DNA of 50,246 nucleotides from a bacterium (GTDB lineage Bacteria > Bacillota > Clostridia > Oscillospirales > Oscillospiraceae): contig SFVI01000011.1 in NCBI GenBank assembly GCA_004560305.1, positions 1-50,246 of the forward strand, written 5' to 3'. Under the pieces are notes generated by a model. That model saw only the letters and a program-made list of their open reading frames with translations. It was not told the origin of the DNA and made no database searches. Below are positions 40,231-47,910 of this stretch, piece by piece. The stretch's first letter is position 1. Every line of letters begins with the position of its first letter. The translations under genes and the position numbers were made by a program.

Positions 40231-41442
40231 TCAGCTCTGGTACTGGCCGGGTACCTCCACCACCAGATCGCTCATGGCGAAGCTGGAGCAGGGGTGGATA
40301 TAACCGAAGTCCTTGTCGGCGCCCCGGCGGCCGTCGGTAACGGCGGGCACATACACCTGGCCCTCCAGCAGCCGGGAGCGGCACCAGCCGCATTCACCGC
40401 TACGGCAGCGGGAGGGGGCCTTGATGCCCGCCCGGTCAAAGGCGGTCAGCAGCGGCTCATCGGCGGAGGCGGTGATGTTGAATTCCTGATCAAATAGAAT
40501 GACCTTCACCCGGAATGTCTTGCCCCGGATCTGGGCCGGATAGTCCGGCTGATTCCAGGGGTCCTTGATCATGCCGAACAGCTCCCGGCGCACATGCTTG
40601 TGATCCAGGCCCAGCTTGGCGGTCTCCTGATCCAGGAAGGTGTACATGGCCTGGGGGCCGCACATAAACACGCTGCAGGCTTCCCCGGCGGCGTATTTCC
40701 GGATCAGCTCCGCCGTGATGAAGCCGTGCTCGAAGCCGGGCTTTGCCTCATCGGACAGCACATGCACAATGTGCACCTTGTCACAGGCGGCGGCCACCGC
40801 GTCCAGCTCCTTGCGGTAGAGAATGTCCTCCTCCTTCCGGGAACCGTAAAGAATGGTCAGGTCAAAATCCTCATAGCCGTCCCGGATGGCGTAGGCCATG
40901 CCCATAAAGGGGGTGATGCCGCTGCCGCCGGCCAGGGCCAGCACCTTCTTCTCGTCCCGGATGGGCTCATAGTACAGGTGGCCCTGGGGGGCAGAGATGG
41001 CGATCTCCTGGCCAATCTTCCACTCGTCCTGGATGAATTGGCTGACGAAGCCGTCATCCTCCACCCGCTTGACGGTGATGTGGTAAATGCCCTGCCAGGC
41101 CCAGTCCGGGCTGCCGCAGAGAGAGTAGGAGCGGGTGGTACGGGTCTCCCCGGCGGAGACGGACACACTGATGTACTGCCCGGCCCGGAAGGGAGCCAGG
41201 GCGCCGCCCTCCGCCTTTTCCAGCACTACGGTGACGGCGTCGGGACCGTTGGGAATCTTATCCTTGATGCGAACCAGCTGCCGGCGGGGATGCATGAACA
41301 TGGCCTTCTCGTTGGTGCCGATGGTTTTGGGCAGGGGCTTTGCCGGCGCGGCCTCAATGGCCTTGCGGCGGTTGGGGGCAAGGTTTTTGAACTTCAGCAT
41401 ATCCAATGCCCCGATCAGACTGACTTTAAGCTTTCTGTCCAT
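40231..41442 (-). CDS. FAD/NAD(P) reductase with C-terminal plant-type 2Fe-2S ferredoxin domain
   Basis: The domain order is an N-terminal ~60 residues, FAD domain (TTRSYSLCGS), NAD domain (LALAGGSGITPFMGMAYA) and ferredoxin CRSGECGWCRS with a later Cys in IHPCSSFA. This is the layout of PaaE/phenol-hydroxylase-type reductases, which pass electrons from NAD(P)H to an oxidoreductase partner. The start lies 2 bp after the stop of the flavoprotein upstream, so that protein is the likely partner. The physiological reaction in an anaerobe is open. Confidence 0.88.
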   Translation of the reverse strand: MDRKLKVSLIGALDMLKFKNLAPNRRKAIEAAPAKPLPKTIGTNEKAMFMHPRRQLVRIKDKIPNGPDAVTVVLEKAEGGALAPFRAGQYISVSVSAGETRTTRSYSLCGSPDWAWQGIYHITVKRVEDDGFVSQFIQDEWKIGQEIAISAPQGHLYYEPIRDEKKVLALAGGSGITPFMGMAYAIRDGYEDFDLTILYGSRKEEDILYRKELDAVAAACDKVHIVHVLSDEAKPGFEHGFITAELIRKYAAGEACSVFMCGPQAMYTFLDQETAKLGLDHKHVRRELFGMIKDPWNQPDYPAQIRGKTFRVKVILFDQEFNITASADEPLLTAFDRAGIKAPSRCRSGECGWCRSRLLEGQVYVPAVTDGRRGADKDFGYIHPCSSFAMSDLVVEVPGQYQS

Positions 41443-41444
41443 CT

Positions 41445-42989
41445 TTACTTAGCCTCCTCTGCATTGATCTCGGAAATGGTCAGCTTGGCGATGGTGTCAC
41501 CGCTGAAGATGGCGGAGTTGAAGCCGTCGCCCCGGATGCTGGATGCGCCGCAGAACTTCAGCCCCTTCACCGGGTATTCCTCCCGCATCATGGCCATGCG
41601 GGGCATCATGTTGTCCCAATCCCGCAGCTCATAGCCGTAGGCTGCCCCTTCGGGAACGGAAGCATAGTGGCAGAAGGTCCAGGGGGTGGCCACCTCAAAC
41701 TCCTCGATATAGGGCCGGATGATGATGCCGGTTTTTTCCTCGAACCAGTCGATCATCCCGGAGGCTACTTCGTTCTTTTTCTTCACATAGTCCTTGGGAT
41801 CGATCTCGCCCCAGCAGTCCTCCATATAGGTGGTGGTGAGGGACACGATGCAGGTGCCCTCCGGGGAGGCCTTGGGGTTGACCACGTTGTAGCACAGGGC
41901 GATGTTGTACTTGTTGGTTTCAATGCGCTTGAGACTCTCATACTCCTTTACCGAGTCGGCAGACTGGGGCAGGAAGTAGCTGTAGTCCTTCAGGCCCAGC
42001 TCCTCTGCGCTCTTGTTCAGCCCCATGTAGACCACGAACATCCGGGCGGAGTACCGCCGTGCGCCGGCCAGCTTCCGCTCCCGGTCAGGCACAATGTGCT
42101 CCGGCACCATGTTGGCGTAGACCATGGTGGGGTTGGCGTTGCAGACGATGTGCCGGGTCTCCACCACTCCCGCGGTGGTGCGCAGACCGCAGACGTGCTC
42201 CTCCTGGTCAAAAAGGATCTCCTCTGCCCGGCAGTTGAGCCAGGCGGTGCCGCCCATGGCCCGGAAGCGCTCCAGCAGGCCGGTGGTCAGCTGGTTGCTG
42301 GTCTTTTCCGGGATCCAGGCCCCGTGGTTCACATAGAGGCAAACCATGTTCACATATTGCATGAAGCTGAGGTGATCCGCGTCCACCCCCAGATAGCCCC
42401 AGTAGGTGTTCATGATGTCCCGGGCCAGTTCCGGCATTTTCAGCGCTTTTTTCAGCACCGTGTTCACCGGGTAGGCGGCGGTGCGCAGGAAGTTGGGGAA
42501 GTGCTCCTGCATGTACTTGCTGTCCACCTTGCCGGCGGCAGCGGTCATGTACTTGCCGGCGGCCAGGGTCTCGGCGCCCAGGTCGAAGAAGGCTTCCACC
42601 GAGGCCCGGCAGCCGGGCACCAGACGCTCCATCTCGTCGGTAAAGGCCTGGCGGCCGCAGGGGAGGGTAGCGTCGATGTGGGTCTTGCCGTCGCTGGCGG
42701 TGGTGATGACCCGGAAGTTGTCCGGCACCATGTGCCAGGGAATGTCCAGCCCAAAGTCGTTGACAATGGTGAGCCGGCAGCCGCCGGGATTGTCCTCACT
42801 GCCGAACTCACACAGCTCGTGGAGCGCCGTCTCAAACTCAAAGCGGCCTCTGCGGAAGCTGGAGGCCACGCCGCCCGGCAGATTGTGCTGCTCCACCAAC
42901 AGGGTCTTTTTCCCGGCCAGGGCCAGCCGGCAGGCTGCGGCCAGACCGCCGTTTCCGGCGCCGATGACAACGGCGTCAAATTTTGGCAT
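41445..42989 (-). CDS. Phytoene-desaturase/retinol-saturase-like FAD oxidoreductase
   Basis: VVIGAGNGGLAAACRLALAGKKTLLVEQ is the FAD dinucleotide fold with its terminal Glu, and GGVASSFRRGRFEFETALHEL is family typical. The C-terminal GDGFNSAIFSGDTIAKL contacts FAD. The 514 residues match the carotenoid desaturase/retinol saturase group, which adds or removes hydrogen at isolated double bonds. No phytoene synthase or other carotenoid gene is near, so I suspect reduction of a diet- or host-derived unsaturated compound. AGGAGG lies upstream, and an operator of FadR type sits in its leader. Confidence 0.85.
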   Translation of the reverse strand: MPKFDAVVIGAGNGGLAAACRLALAGKKTLLVEQHNLPGGVASSFRRGRFEFETALHELCEFGSEDNPGGCRLTIVNDFGLDIPWHMVPDNFRVITTASDGKTHIDATLPCGRQAFTDEMERLVPGCRASVEAFFDLGAETLAAGKYMTAAAGKVDSKYMQEHFPNFLRTAAYPVNTVLKKALKMPELARDIMNTYWGYLGVDADHLSFMQYVNMVCLYVNHGAWIPEKTSNQLTTGLLERFRAMGGTAWLNCRAEEILFDQEEHVCGLRTTAGVVETRHIVCNANPTMVYANMVPEHIVPDRERKLAGARRYSARMFVVYMGLNKSAEELGLKDYSYFLPQSADSVKEYESLKRIETNKYNIALCYNVVNPKASPEGTCIVSLTTTYMEDCWGEIDPKDYVKKKNEVASGMIDWFEEKTGIIIRPYIEEFEVATPWTFCHYASVPEGAAYGYELRDWDNMMPRMAMMREEYPVKGLKFCGASSIRGDGFNSAIFSGDTIAKLTISEINAEEAK

Positions 42990-43012
42990 ATCAATTCCTC
43001 CTTACAGTGTTG

Positions 43013-43023
43013 TGGTATTACCA
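43013..43023. promoter_or_regulatory. GntR/FadR-type operator O1 (flavoprotein side)
   Basis: TGGTATTACCA is a perfect TGGTA-N-TACCA dyad of the TGGTNNNACCA class. It falls just downstream of the minus-strand -10 (43041-43046), placed to block transcription. Confidence 0.82.
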
Positions 43024-43040
43024 ATATTGCTGATAAAACA

Positions 43041-43070
43041 AGTATATTCTTCTTTCAATGAAATTGTCAA
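43041..43070 (-). promoter_or_regulatory. Promoter of the flavoprotein/reductase operon
   Basis: On the minus strand TTGACA, 18 nt, TATACT. Confidence 0.75.
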
Positions 43071-43120
43071 TTACTTCACATATAAAGGACGAAAAATCAG
43101 CGTTTTTGGCAATGCCATCC

Positions 43121-43149
43121 TTGACAATAGGGCAAATTGCTGATAGATT
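43121..43149 (+). promoter_or_regulatory. Promoter of the GntR-family gene
   Basis: TTGACA, 17 nt, TAGATT. The operator follows 16 nt after the -10. Confidence 0.75.
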
Positions 43150-43165
43150 AAACGTGATAAATTGC

Positions 43166-43176
43166 TGGTAATACCA
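43166..43176. promoter_or_regulatory. GntR/FadR-type operator O2 (regulator side)
   Basis: TGGTAATACCA has the same dyad as O1 with the middle base changed. It sits between the -10 and the ribosome site of the regulator gene, so autoregulation is likely. Confidence 0.82.
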
Positions 43177-43199
43177 GATGCATTCAGGAGGTTTGAACC

Positions 43200-43904
43200 A
43201 TGGGCTTTACCAGGATCGAGACCCTTTCCCTGACGGATCTGTTTGTGCAGCAGATCGAGAATATGATCCTCTCCGGCGAGCTGACTGTAGGGGAGCAGCT
43301 GCCCCCGGCCCGGGAGCTGAGCCTGCGGATGGGGGTCTCCCGGCCGGTGATCTCTGCCGGCCTGGTGGAGCTGGAGAAGCTGGGCTTCGTGGAGATCAAA
43401 GCCCGTCAGGGCGTCTATGTCAGCGACTATCGCCGCCGGGGCACCATGGAGACCCTGGTGGCCATCATGCGCTATAACGGCGGCGCCCTGCGCCGGGGCG
43501 AGGTGAAGGCTCTGCTGGAGGTGCGGGAGGCGCTGGAGCTGCTGTGCCTGAAGCTGGTGCTGGAAAAGTGCGGCTGTGAGGAGCTGGAAAGCCTTTCCCC
43601 CTTGCTGGAGTCCATCCGGGAAGCCCGGAATTCGGATGAAGCGGCGGAGCGGGTTTTCTGCTTCCACCATGAGCTGGCGGTGCTGTCGGGCAATGTGCTG
43701 CTGCCCCTGCTGTACCACTCCTTCAAGCCCCAGAGCGAGTACCTCTGGGGTCTGTACTGCAAGCGTGCCGGGATCGAGGCCCTGTACCGCATCAAGCTGG
43801 AGCTGTACTCCGCCCTGCTGAACCGGGACTACCCGGAGCTGGAGCGGCAGACCCATGAGGTGTTGGCCCGGGCCATGAACGATCTCAGCTTTTACGGGGC
43901 CTGA
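43200..43904 (+). CDS. GntR-family regulator, FadR/FCD type
   Basis: The N-terminal winged helix (LPPARELSLRMGVSRPVISAGLVELEKLGFVEIKARQGVYV) is followed by an all-helical FCD ligand domain (LLEVREALELLCLKL, FHHELAVLSGN, HEVLARAMNDL), 234 residues in total. FCD regulators usually answer to organic or fatty acids and release TGGTNNNACCA-type operators. Two such sites lie in the 210-bp gap shared with the divergent flavoprotein operon, so the ligand is probably its substrate or product. AGGAGGT precedes the ATG. Confidence 0.92.
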   Translation: MGFTRIETLSLTDLFVQQIENMILSGELTVGEQLPPARELSLRMGVSRPVISAGLVELEKLGFVEIKARQGVYVSDYRRRGTMETLVAIMRYNGGALRRGEVKALLEVREALELLCLKLVLEKCGCEELESLSPLLESIREARNSDEAAERVFCFHHELAVLSGNVLLPLLYHSFKPQSEYLWGLYCKRAGIEALYRIKLELYSALLNRDYPELERQTHEVLARAMNDLSFYGA

Positions 43905-44024
43905 AGATCAGGAATGCCCAGGGAAAGGTGCAGCGCAGCAATAAATTGTATGAAATGCCCATTGCAAAATTCAGCACAGAGGCATAATATCGGATAAAGA
44001 CAGAATATCACAGGAGGTAACGCA

Positions 44025-45110
44025 ATGAAGAGAATGATCCGTGTCGCCCTGATCACCAGCGGCGGCGATTGCCAGGGTCTCAACGCTGCCATCCGGGGCG
44101 TGGGCAAGGCCCTGTATGAGAAGCTGGATAATGTGGAAATCTTCGGCATGTATGACGGCTACCGGGGCCTGATCGAGAGCGACTATAAATTCATGACGCC
44201 CAAGGACTTTTCCGGCATCCTTACCGAGGGCGGCACCATTCTGGGCACTTCCCGCCAGCGCTATATCCCCGGCAAGGACATTGTGGATGAGGACGGCAAC
44301 AGCCTCATCCCCGCCATGAAGGACACCTACAACCGCCTGAACCTGGACTGCCTGGTCATCATGGGCGGCAACGGCACCCAGAAGAGCGCCAAGCTGATCT
44401 CTGACGCCGGCATGAATGTGGTCACCCTGCCCAAGACCATCGATAACGACATTTACGGCACCGATACCACCTTCGGCTTCCAGTCCGCCGTGGATATCGC
44501 CACCAATGTGATCGACTACATACACTCCACCGCCAGCTCCCACAGCCGCATCTTTGTGGTGGAGCTGATGGGCCGGGATGCCGGCTGGCTCACCCTCAAC
44601 GCCGGCATTGCCAGCGGGGCTGACGTGATTCTCATCCCGGAGATCCCCTATGACCTGAACAAGGTGGCCCAGCTGATCGAGGAGCGCAAGAAAAAAGGCC
44701 GCAGCTTCTCCATCGTGGCCTGTGCCGAGGGCGCCGTCAGCAAGGATGACGCGGTGCTGGACGAGGAGGCCCGCCGCCGCCTGAAGGAGGACGCCAGCTA
44801 TCCCACCGTGTCCTATAAGATCGCTGCCCAGCTGGAGGCCCTCACCGGCCAGGAGACCCGGGTCACCGTACCCGGCCACTATCAGCGGGGCGGCCCTCCC
44901 TGCCCCTATGACCGGGTGCTGGCCACCCAGTTCGGCACCGCCGCGGCGGAGCTGATCATCAACCGCCAGTATAACCGCATGGTGGCTATCCAGAATGGGG
45001 AGATTTGTTCCATCCCGCTGGAGGAGGCCGCCAGCCGCACCAAGTTCCTGCCGGTGGACCACCCCATGATCCAGGTGGCCAGGGACCTGGGCATCTGCAT
45101 GGGTGACTGA
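44025..45110 (+). CDS. pfkA: 6-phosphofructokinase (group III type)
   Basis: The 361-residue PFK has TSGGDCQGLNAAIRG at the nucleotide loop, MGGNGTQKSA (114-123), and LPKTIDNDIYGTDTTFG with catalytic Asp. The Gly at the 117 position (E. coli G104) favours ATP, while Lys137 (E. coli G124) is found in PPi-dependent and group III enzymes, so phosphoryl donor use may be ATP or mixed. The Asn in GGNGT replaces the usual Asp. AGGAGGT lies upstream; a weak TTGCAA-N17-TAATAT (43962-43990) may be its promoter. Confidence 0.9.
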   Translation: MKRMIRVALITSGGDCQGLNAAIRGVGKALYEKLDNVEIFGMYDGYRGLIESDYKFMTPKDFSGILTEGGTILGTSRQRYIPGKDIVDEDGNSLIPAMKDTYNRLNLDCLVIMGGNGTQKSAKLISDAGMNVVTLPKTIDNDIYGTDTTFGFQSAVDIATNVIDYIHSTASSHSRIFVVELMGRDAGWLTLNAGIASGADVILIPEIPYDLNKVAQLIEERKKKGRSFSIVACAEGAVSKDDAVLDEEARRRLKEDASYPTVSYKIAAQLEALTGQETRVTVPGHYQRGGPPCPYDRVLATQFGTAAAELIINRQYNRMVAIQNGEICSIPLEEAASRTKFLPVDHPMIQVARDLGICMGD

Positions 45111-45127
45111 GGAAAAATGAAAAAATG

Positions 45128-45153
45128 ATACCCGGTGCGCAAGCACCGGGTAT
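45128..45153 (+). terminator. Hairpin between PFK and EamA genes (weak terminator)
   Basis: ATACCCGGTGC-GCAA-GCACCGGGTAT. It has a strong stem but no T tract, so readthrough into the transporter is likely. Confidence 0.55.
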
Positions 45154-45169
45154 TCTATGGAGAGAGACG

Positions 45170-46042
45170 ATGAGCAGCAAATCAAAAGGCATTTTATTTA
45201 TTGTGCTGGCGGCGCTGAGCTTTGCGCTGATGAACACCTGCGTGCGCCTGGCGGGGGATATCAACACCTTTGAAAAGGCCTTTTTCCGCAATTTCGTGGC
45301 CGCGCTGATCACCGGCGTCATTATGCTCCGGCGGCATGTCCCTACCAAGCTCAGCCGGGAGAGCCGGCGCTTGGTGCTGGGGCGGGTCGTTCTGGGCACT
45401 TTGGGCCTGGTCTGCAATTTCTATGCTGTCAGCCGCATCAACCTGGCCGACGCCAATATGCTCAACAAGATGTCTCCCTTCTTCGCGGTGGTCTTTTCCG
45501 CCTTGCTGCTGAAAGAGAAAATGAGTCTCAGGCAGCTGCTGATCGTGCTGGGGGCTTTTGCCGCCAGCCTGTTGATCATCAAGCCCTCTCCGGCCAACCT
45601 GCAGTTGATGCCCTCTCTGGTGGGTGCCCTGGGCGGGATCGCCGCCGGCGGGGCCTACACCTGCCTCCGGGGGGCCACCACCCATGGCACGCCCCGCACC
45701 CTGGTGGTATTTTGCTTCTCTGCTTTTTCCACCCTGGCCATGCTGCCCCTGGCCCTGCTGAATTTCACCATGCCCAGCCCGGTGCAGCTGCTGTGGCTGC
45801 TGCTCTGCGGCGTGTTCGGGGCCTGCGGCCAGTTCAGCATCACCGCCGCTTATACCTTTGCCCCTGCCCGGGAGATCTCCGTCTATGACTATTCCCAGAT
45901 CATTTTCTCCGCGCTGCTGGGCTTTTTCATCTTTGACCAGATTCCCGACGCCCTCAGCTTCCTGGGCTATGGAATCATCATTCTCCTGGCCCTCATCAAC
46001 TCCGGTCACATCCAAATCGGACGGGAAAGAGGAGCTGCCTGA
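45170..46042 (+). CDS. EamA/DMT-family transporter
   Basis: The 290-residue protein has ten helices in two repeated halves: ILFIVLAALSFALMNTCVRL and LVGALGGIAAGGAYTCLRG open the two EamA repeats, and MLNKMSPFFAVVFSALLLKE is a typical helix 4-5. It is probably an exporter of a metabolite or amino acid; the substrate is unknown. ATG at 45170 has GGAG 7 nt upstream. The frame continues upstream through the preceding hairpin and is not coding there. Confidence 0.88.
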   Translation: MSSKSKGILFIVLAALSFALMNTCVRLAGDINTFEKAFFRNFVAALITGVIMLRRHVPTKLSRESRRLVLGRVVLGTLGLVCNFYAVSRINLADANMLNKMSPFFAVVFSALLLKEKMSLRQLLIVLGAFAASLLIIKPSPANLQLMPSLVGALGGIAAGGAYTCLRGATTHGTPRTLVVFCFSAFSTLAMLPLALLNFTMPSPVQLLWLLLCGVFGACGQFSITAAYTFAPAREISVYDYSQIIFSALLGFFIFDQIPDALSFLGYGIIILLALINSGHIQIGRERGAA

Positions 46043-46124
46043 CGCAGTTCCTCTTTTCCGGGAACCCCCTTCCCAAGAAGGCAGGCCCAGGAAAACCGCT
46101 GCCCTTGGTGCCCCCTGACGAGGA

Positions 46125-46150
46125 GGCTGTCAGCACAGCTGGCTGAGGGA
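46125..46150 (+). repeat. Degenerate fragment of the long repeat element
   Basis: GGCTGTCAGC-ACA-GCTGGCTGAGGGA matches the second hairpin and TGAGGGA box of one half of the ~215-bp element. The rest of the element is not recognisable here. Confidence 0.65.
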
Positions 46151-46238
46151 GGCAAGCAGCGTGGCGAAAACCGTCGGAGACTTTTTGGGCTTTGGGCTTG
46201 AAATTTTGTTTTTCCTGTGCTATACTACCCCAAGTGAT

Positions 46239-46312
46239 GCGGGGTTGGTATATCGGTATTACTCCAGCTTCCCAAGCTGGCTAGGCGGGTTCGACTCCCG
46301 TACCCCGCTCCA
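46239..46312 (+). tRNA. tRNA-Gly(CCC)
   Basis: Acceptor GCGGGGT/ACCCCGC, anticodon stem CCAGC/GCTGG enclosing TTCCCAA (anticodon CCC), T arm CGGGTTCGACTCCCG and encoded CCA. It is isolated from the other tRNAs. Confidence 0.95.
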
Positions 46313-46349
46313 AAAATCGGCAAGCTTCGACAGAAGATTGCCGATTTTT
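46313..46349 (+). terminator. Terminator of tRNA-Gly
   Basis: AAAAATCGGCAA / TTGCCGATTTTT with a 14-nt loop, directly after CCA. Confidence 0.85.
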
Positions 46350-46421
46350 ACTTATTCACTCTTCACTAAAACTGGGGCCGATTTATGGGGAAAGGAATTG
46401 CGTAGCTGCTGTAGCCATAGA

Positions 46422-46455
46422 AAAAGTCCTCCATGCCTGGGTGTGGGGGACTTTT
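46422..46455 (+). terminator. Second terminator-like hairpin after tRNA-Gly
   Basis: AAAAGTCC (46422-46429) pairs with GGACTTTT (46448-46455), with further partly paired inner bases. The 72 nt between it and the first terminator hold no gene that I can see. Confidence 0.55.
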
Positions 46456-46481
46456 GTTGCAAAGAATTAAGAAAATTTTTC

Positions 46482-46510
46482 TGGTGTTTTCCGCAAGGTC
46501 TTGCTATACT
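46482..46510 (+). promoter_or_regulatory. Probable promoter of the SPFH operon
   Basis: A poor -35 (TGGTGT), 17 nt, and a good -10 TATACT. A weak -35 suggests an activator or another sigma factor. Confidence 0.5.
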
Positions 46511-46572
46511 GTCTGTGTATAGGCGCAAGTACATAATATTGATATAACAGAAATCGAAAGGAGCAAACGATT

Positions 46573-47889
46573 ATGGGACTTATTCAGGCGGCACTGAACG
46601 CAGCGGGGACTGTGCTGGGCGATCAGTGGAAGGAGTATTTCTACTGCGAAGCCATCGATAACAACACGCTGGTGGTCAAGGGCCAGAAAAAGGTCAGCGG
46701 CTTTTCCTCCAACCGCCGGGGCGCGGACAACATCATCTCCAAGGGCTCCGTGGTGGCGGTGGCCGACGGCCAGTGCATGGTCATTGTGGATAACGGTAAG
46801 ATCGCGGAGCTGTGCGCCGTGCCCGGCGAGTTCGTGTATGACAGCTCCACCGAGCCCAGCATCTTCGCCGGGGACCTGGGCGACAGCGTGAAGGAGACCT
46901 TCAAGAATATCGGCAAGCGCTTCACCTTCGGCGGCGAGGCCCCCAAGGATCAGCGGGTCTATTACTTCAACACCAAGGAACTGGTGGGCAACAAGTACGG
47001 CACCCCCTCTCCCGTGCCCTTCCGGGTGGTGGACCAGCGCATCGGGCTGGATGTGGACATTGCCATCCGCTGCTTCGGTGAGTACAGCTACCGCATCTGC
47101 GACCCCATTTTGTTTTATACCAACGTCTGCGGCAATGTGAGCAGCGCCTATGACCGCTCCAGTCTGGACAGCCAGCTGAAGAGCGAGCTGCTGACCGCTT
47201 TGCAGCCGGCCTTTGCCAAGATCTCCGAAATGGGCATCCGCTACAGCGCCCTGCCCGGCCACACCATGGAGATCGCCAATGCCCTCAACGAGGTGCTGTC
47301 CGACAAGTGGCGGGATCTGCGGGGTCTGGAGATCGTGTCCTTCGGCGTCAACAGCGTGAAGGCCAGCGAGGAAGACGAGCAGATGATCAAGGAGCTGCAG
47401 CGCAACGCGGTGTTCCGTGACCCCACCATGGGCGCGGCCCATCTGGTGGGCGCCCAGGCCCAGGCCATGCAGGACGCGGCCAAGAACGCCGGCGGCGCGG
47501 CGGTGGGCTTCATGGGCATGAATATGGCCGGTGCAGCCGGCGGTCTCAACGCCCAGGCCCTGTATCAGATGGGTGCCCAGCAGCCGGTGCAGCAGCCTGC
47601 TCCGCAGGCAGCGGCGGCCCCGGCTGGCAGCTGGAAGTGCGCCTGCGGCGCGGTGGCCACCGGCAAGTTCTGCCCCGAGTGCGGCGCCAAGAAGCCGGAG
47701 GATGGCTGGAAATGCGCCTGCGGCACGGTGAACAAGGGCAAGTTCTGCACCGAATGCGGCGCGAAAAAGCCCGCCGGCGTGCCCCAGTACAAGTGCGACA
47801 AATGCGGCTGGGAGCCGGCAGACCCCACCAAGCCCCCCAGATTCTGCCCGGAGTGCGGCGATCCCTTCGATAACGGAGATATCGTCTGA
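46573..47889 (+). CDS. SPFH-domain protein with three C-terminal zinc ribbons (YdjI-like)
   Basis: Residues ~20-280 form an SPFH (stomatin/flotillin) domain of the YdjI or virion-core type (VVKGQKKVSGFSSNRRGADN, IAIRCFGEYSYRI, LEIVSFGVNSVKAS). An Ala/Gly/Gln linker leads to three ribbons: CACGAVATGKFCPECG, CACGTVNKGKFCTECG and CDKCG...FCPECG. YdjI in Bacillus belongs to an envelope-stress operon that recruits PspA. Here it is first of three genes, followed by YdjG- and YdjH-like genes; no PspA is in the window. GAAAGGAG lies upstream. No transmembrane segment is seen, so anchoring would need partners. Confidence 0.88.
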   Translation: MGLIQAALNAAGTVLGDQWKEYFYCEAIDNNTLVVKGQKKVSGFSSNRRGADNIISKGSVVAVADGQCMVIVDNGKIAELCAVPGEFVYDSSTEPSIFAGDLGDSVKETFKNIGKRFTFGGEAPKDQRVYYFNTKELVGNKYGTPSPVPFRVVDQRIGLDVDIAIRCFGEYSYRICDPILFYTNVCGNVSSAYDRSSLDSQLKSELLTALQPAFAKISEMGIRYSALPGHTMEIANALNEVLSDKWRDLRGLEIVSFGVNSVKASEEDEQMIKELQRNAVFRDPTMGAAHLVGAQAQAMQDAAKNAGGAAVGFMGMNMAGAAGGLNAQALYQMGAQQPVQQPAPQAAAAPAGSWKCACGAVATGKFCPECGAKKPEDGWKCACGTVNKGKFCTECGAKKPAGVPQYKCDKCGWEPADPTKPPRFCPECGDPFDNGDIV

Positions 47890-47910
47890 GCCGGAATGAG
47901 GTGATGGCTT

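Noticed and set aside
41445..43904. Carotenoid biosynthesis cluster
   Set aside because: Only the desaturase-like flavoprotein points that way; no phytoene or prenyl synthase is present and a ferredoxin-type reductase partner does not fit.
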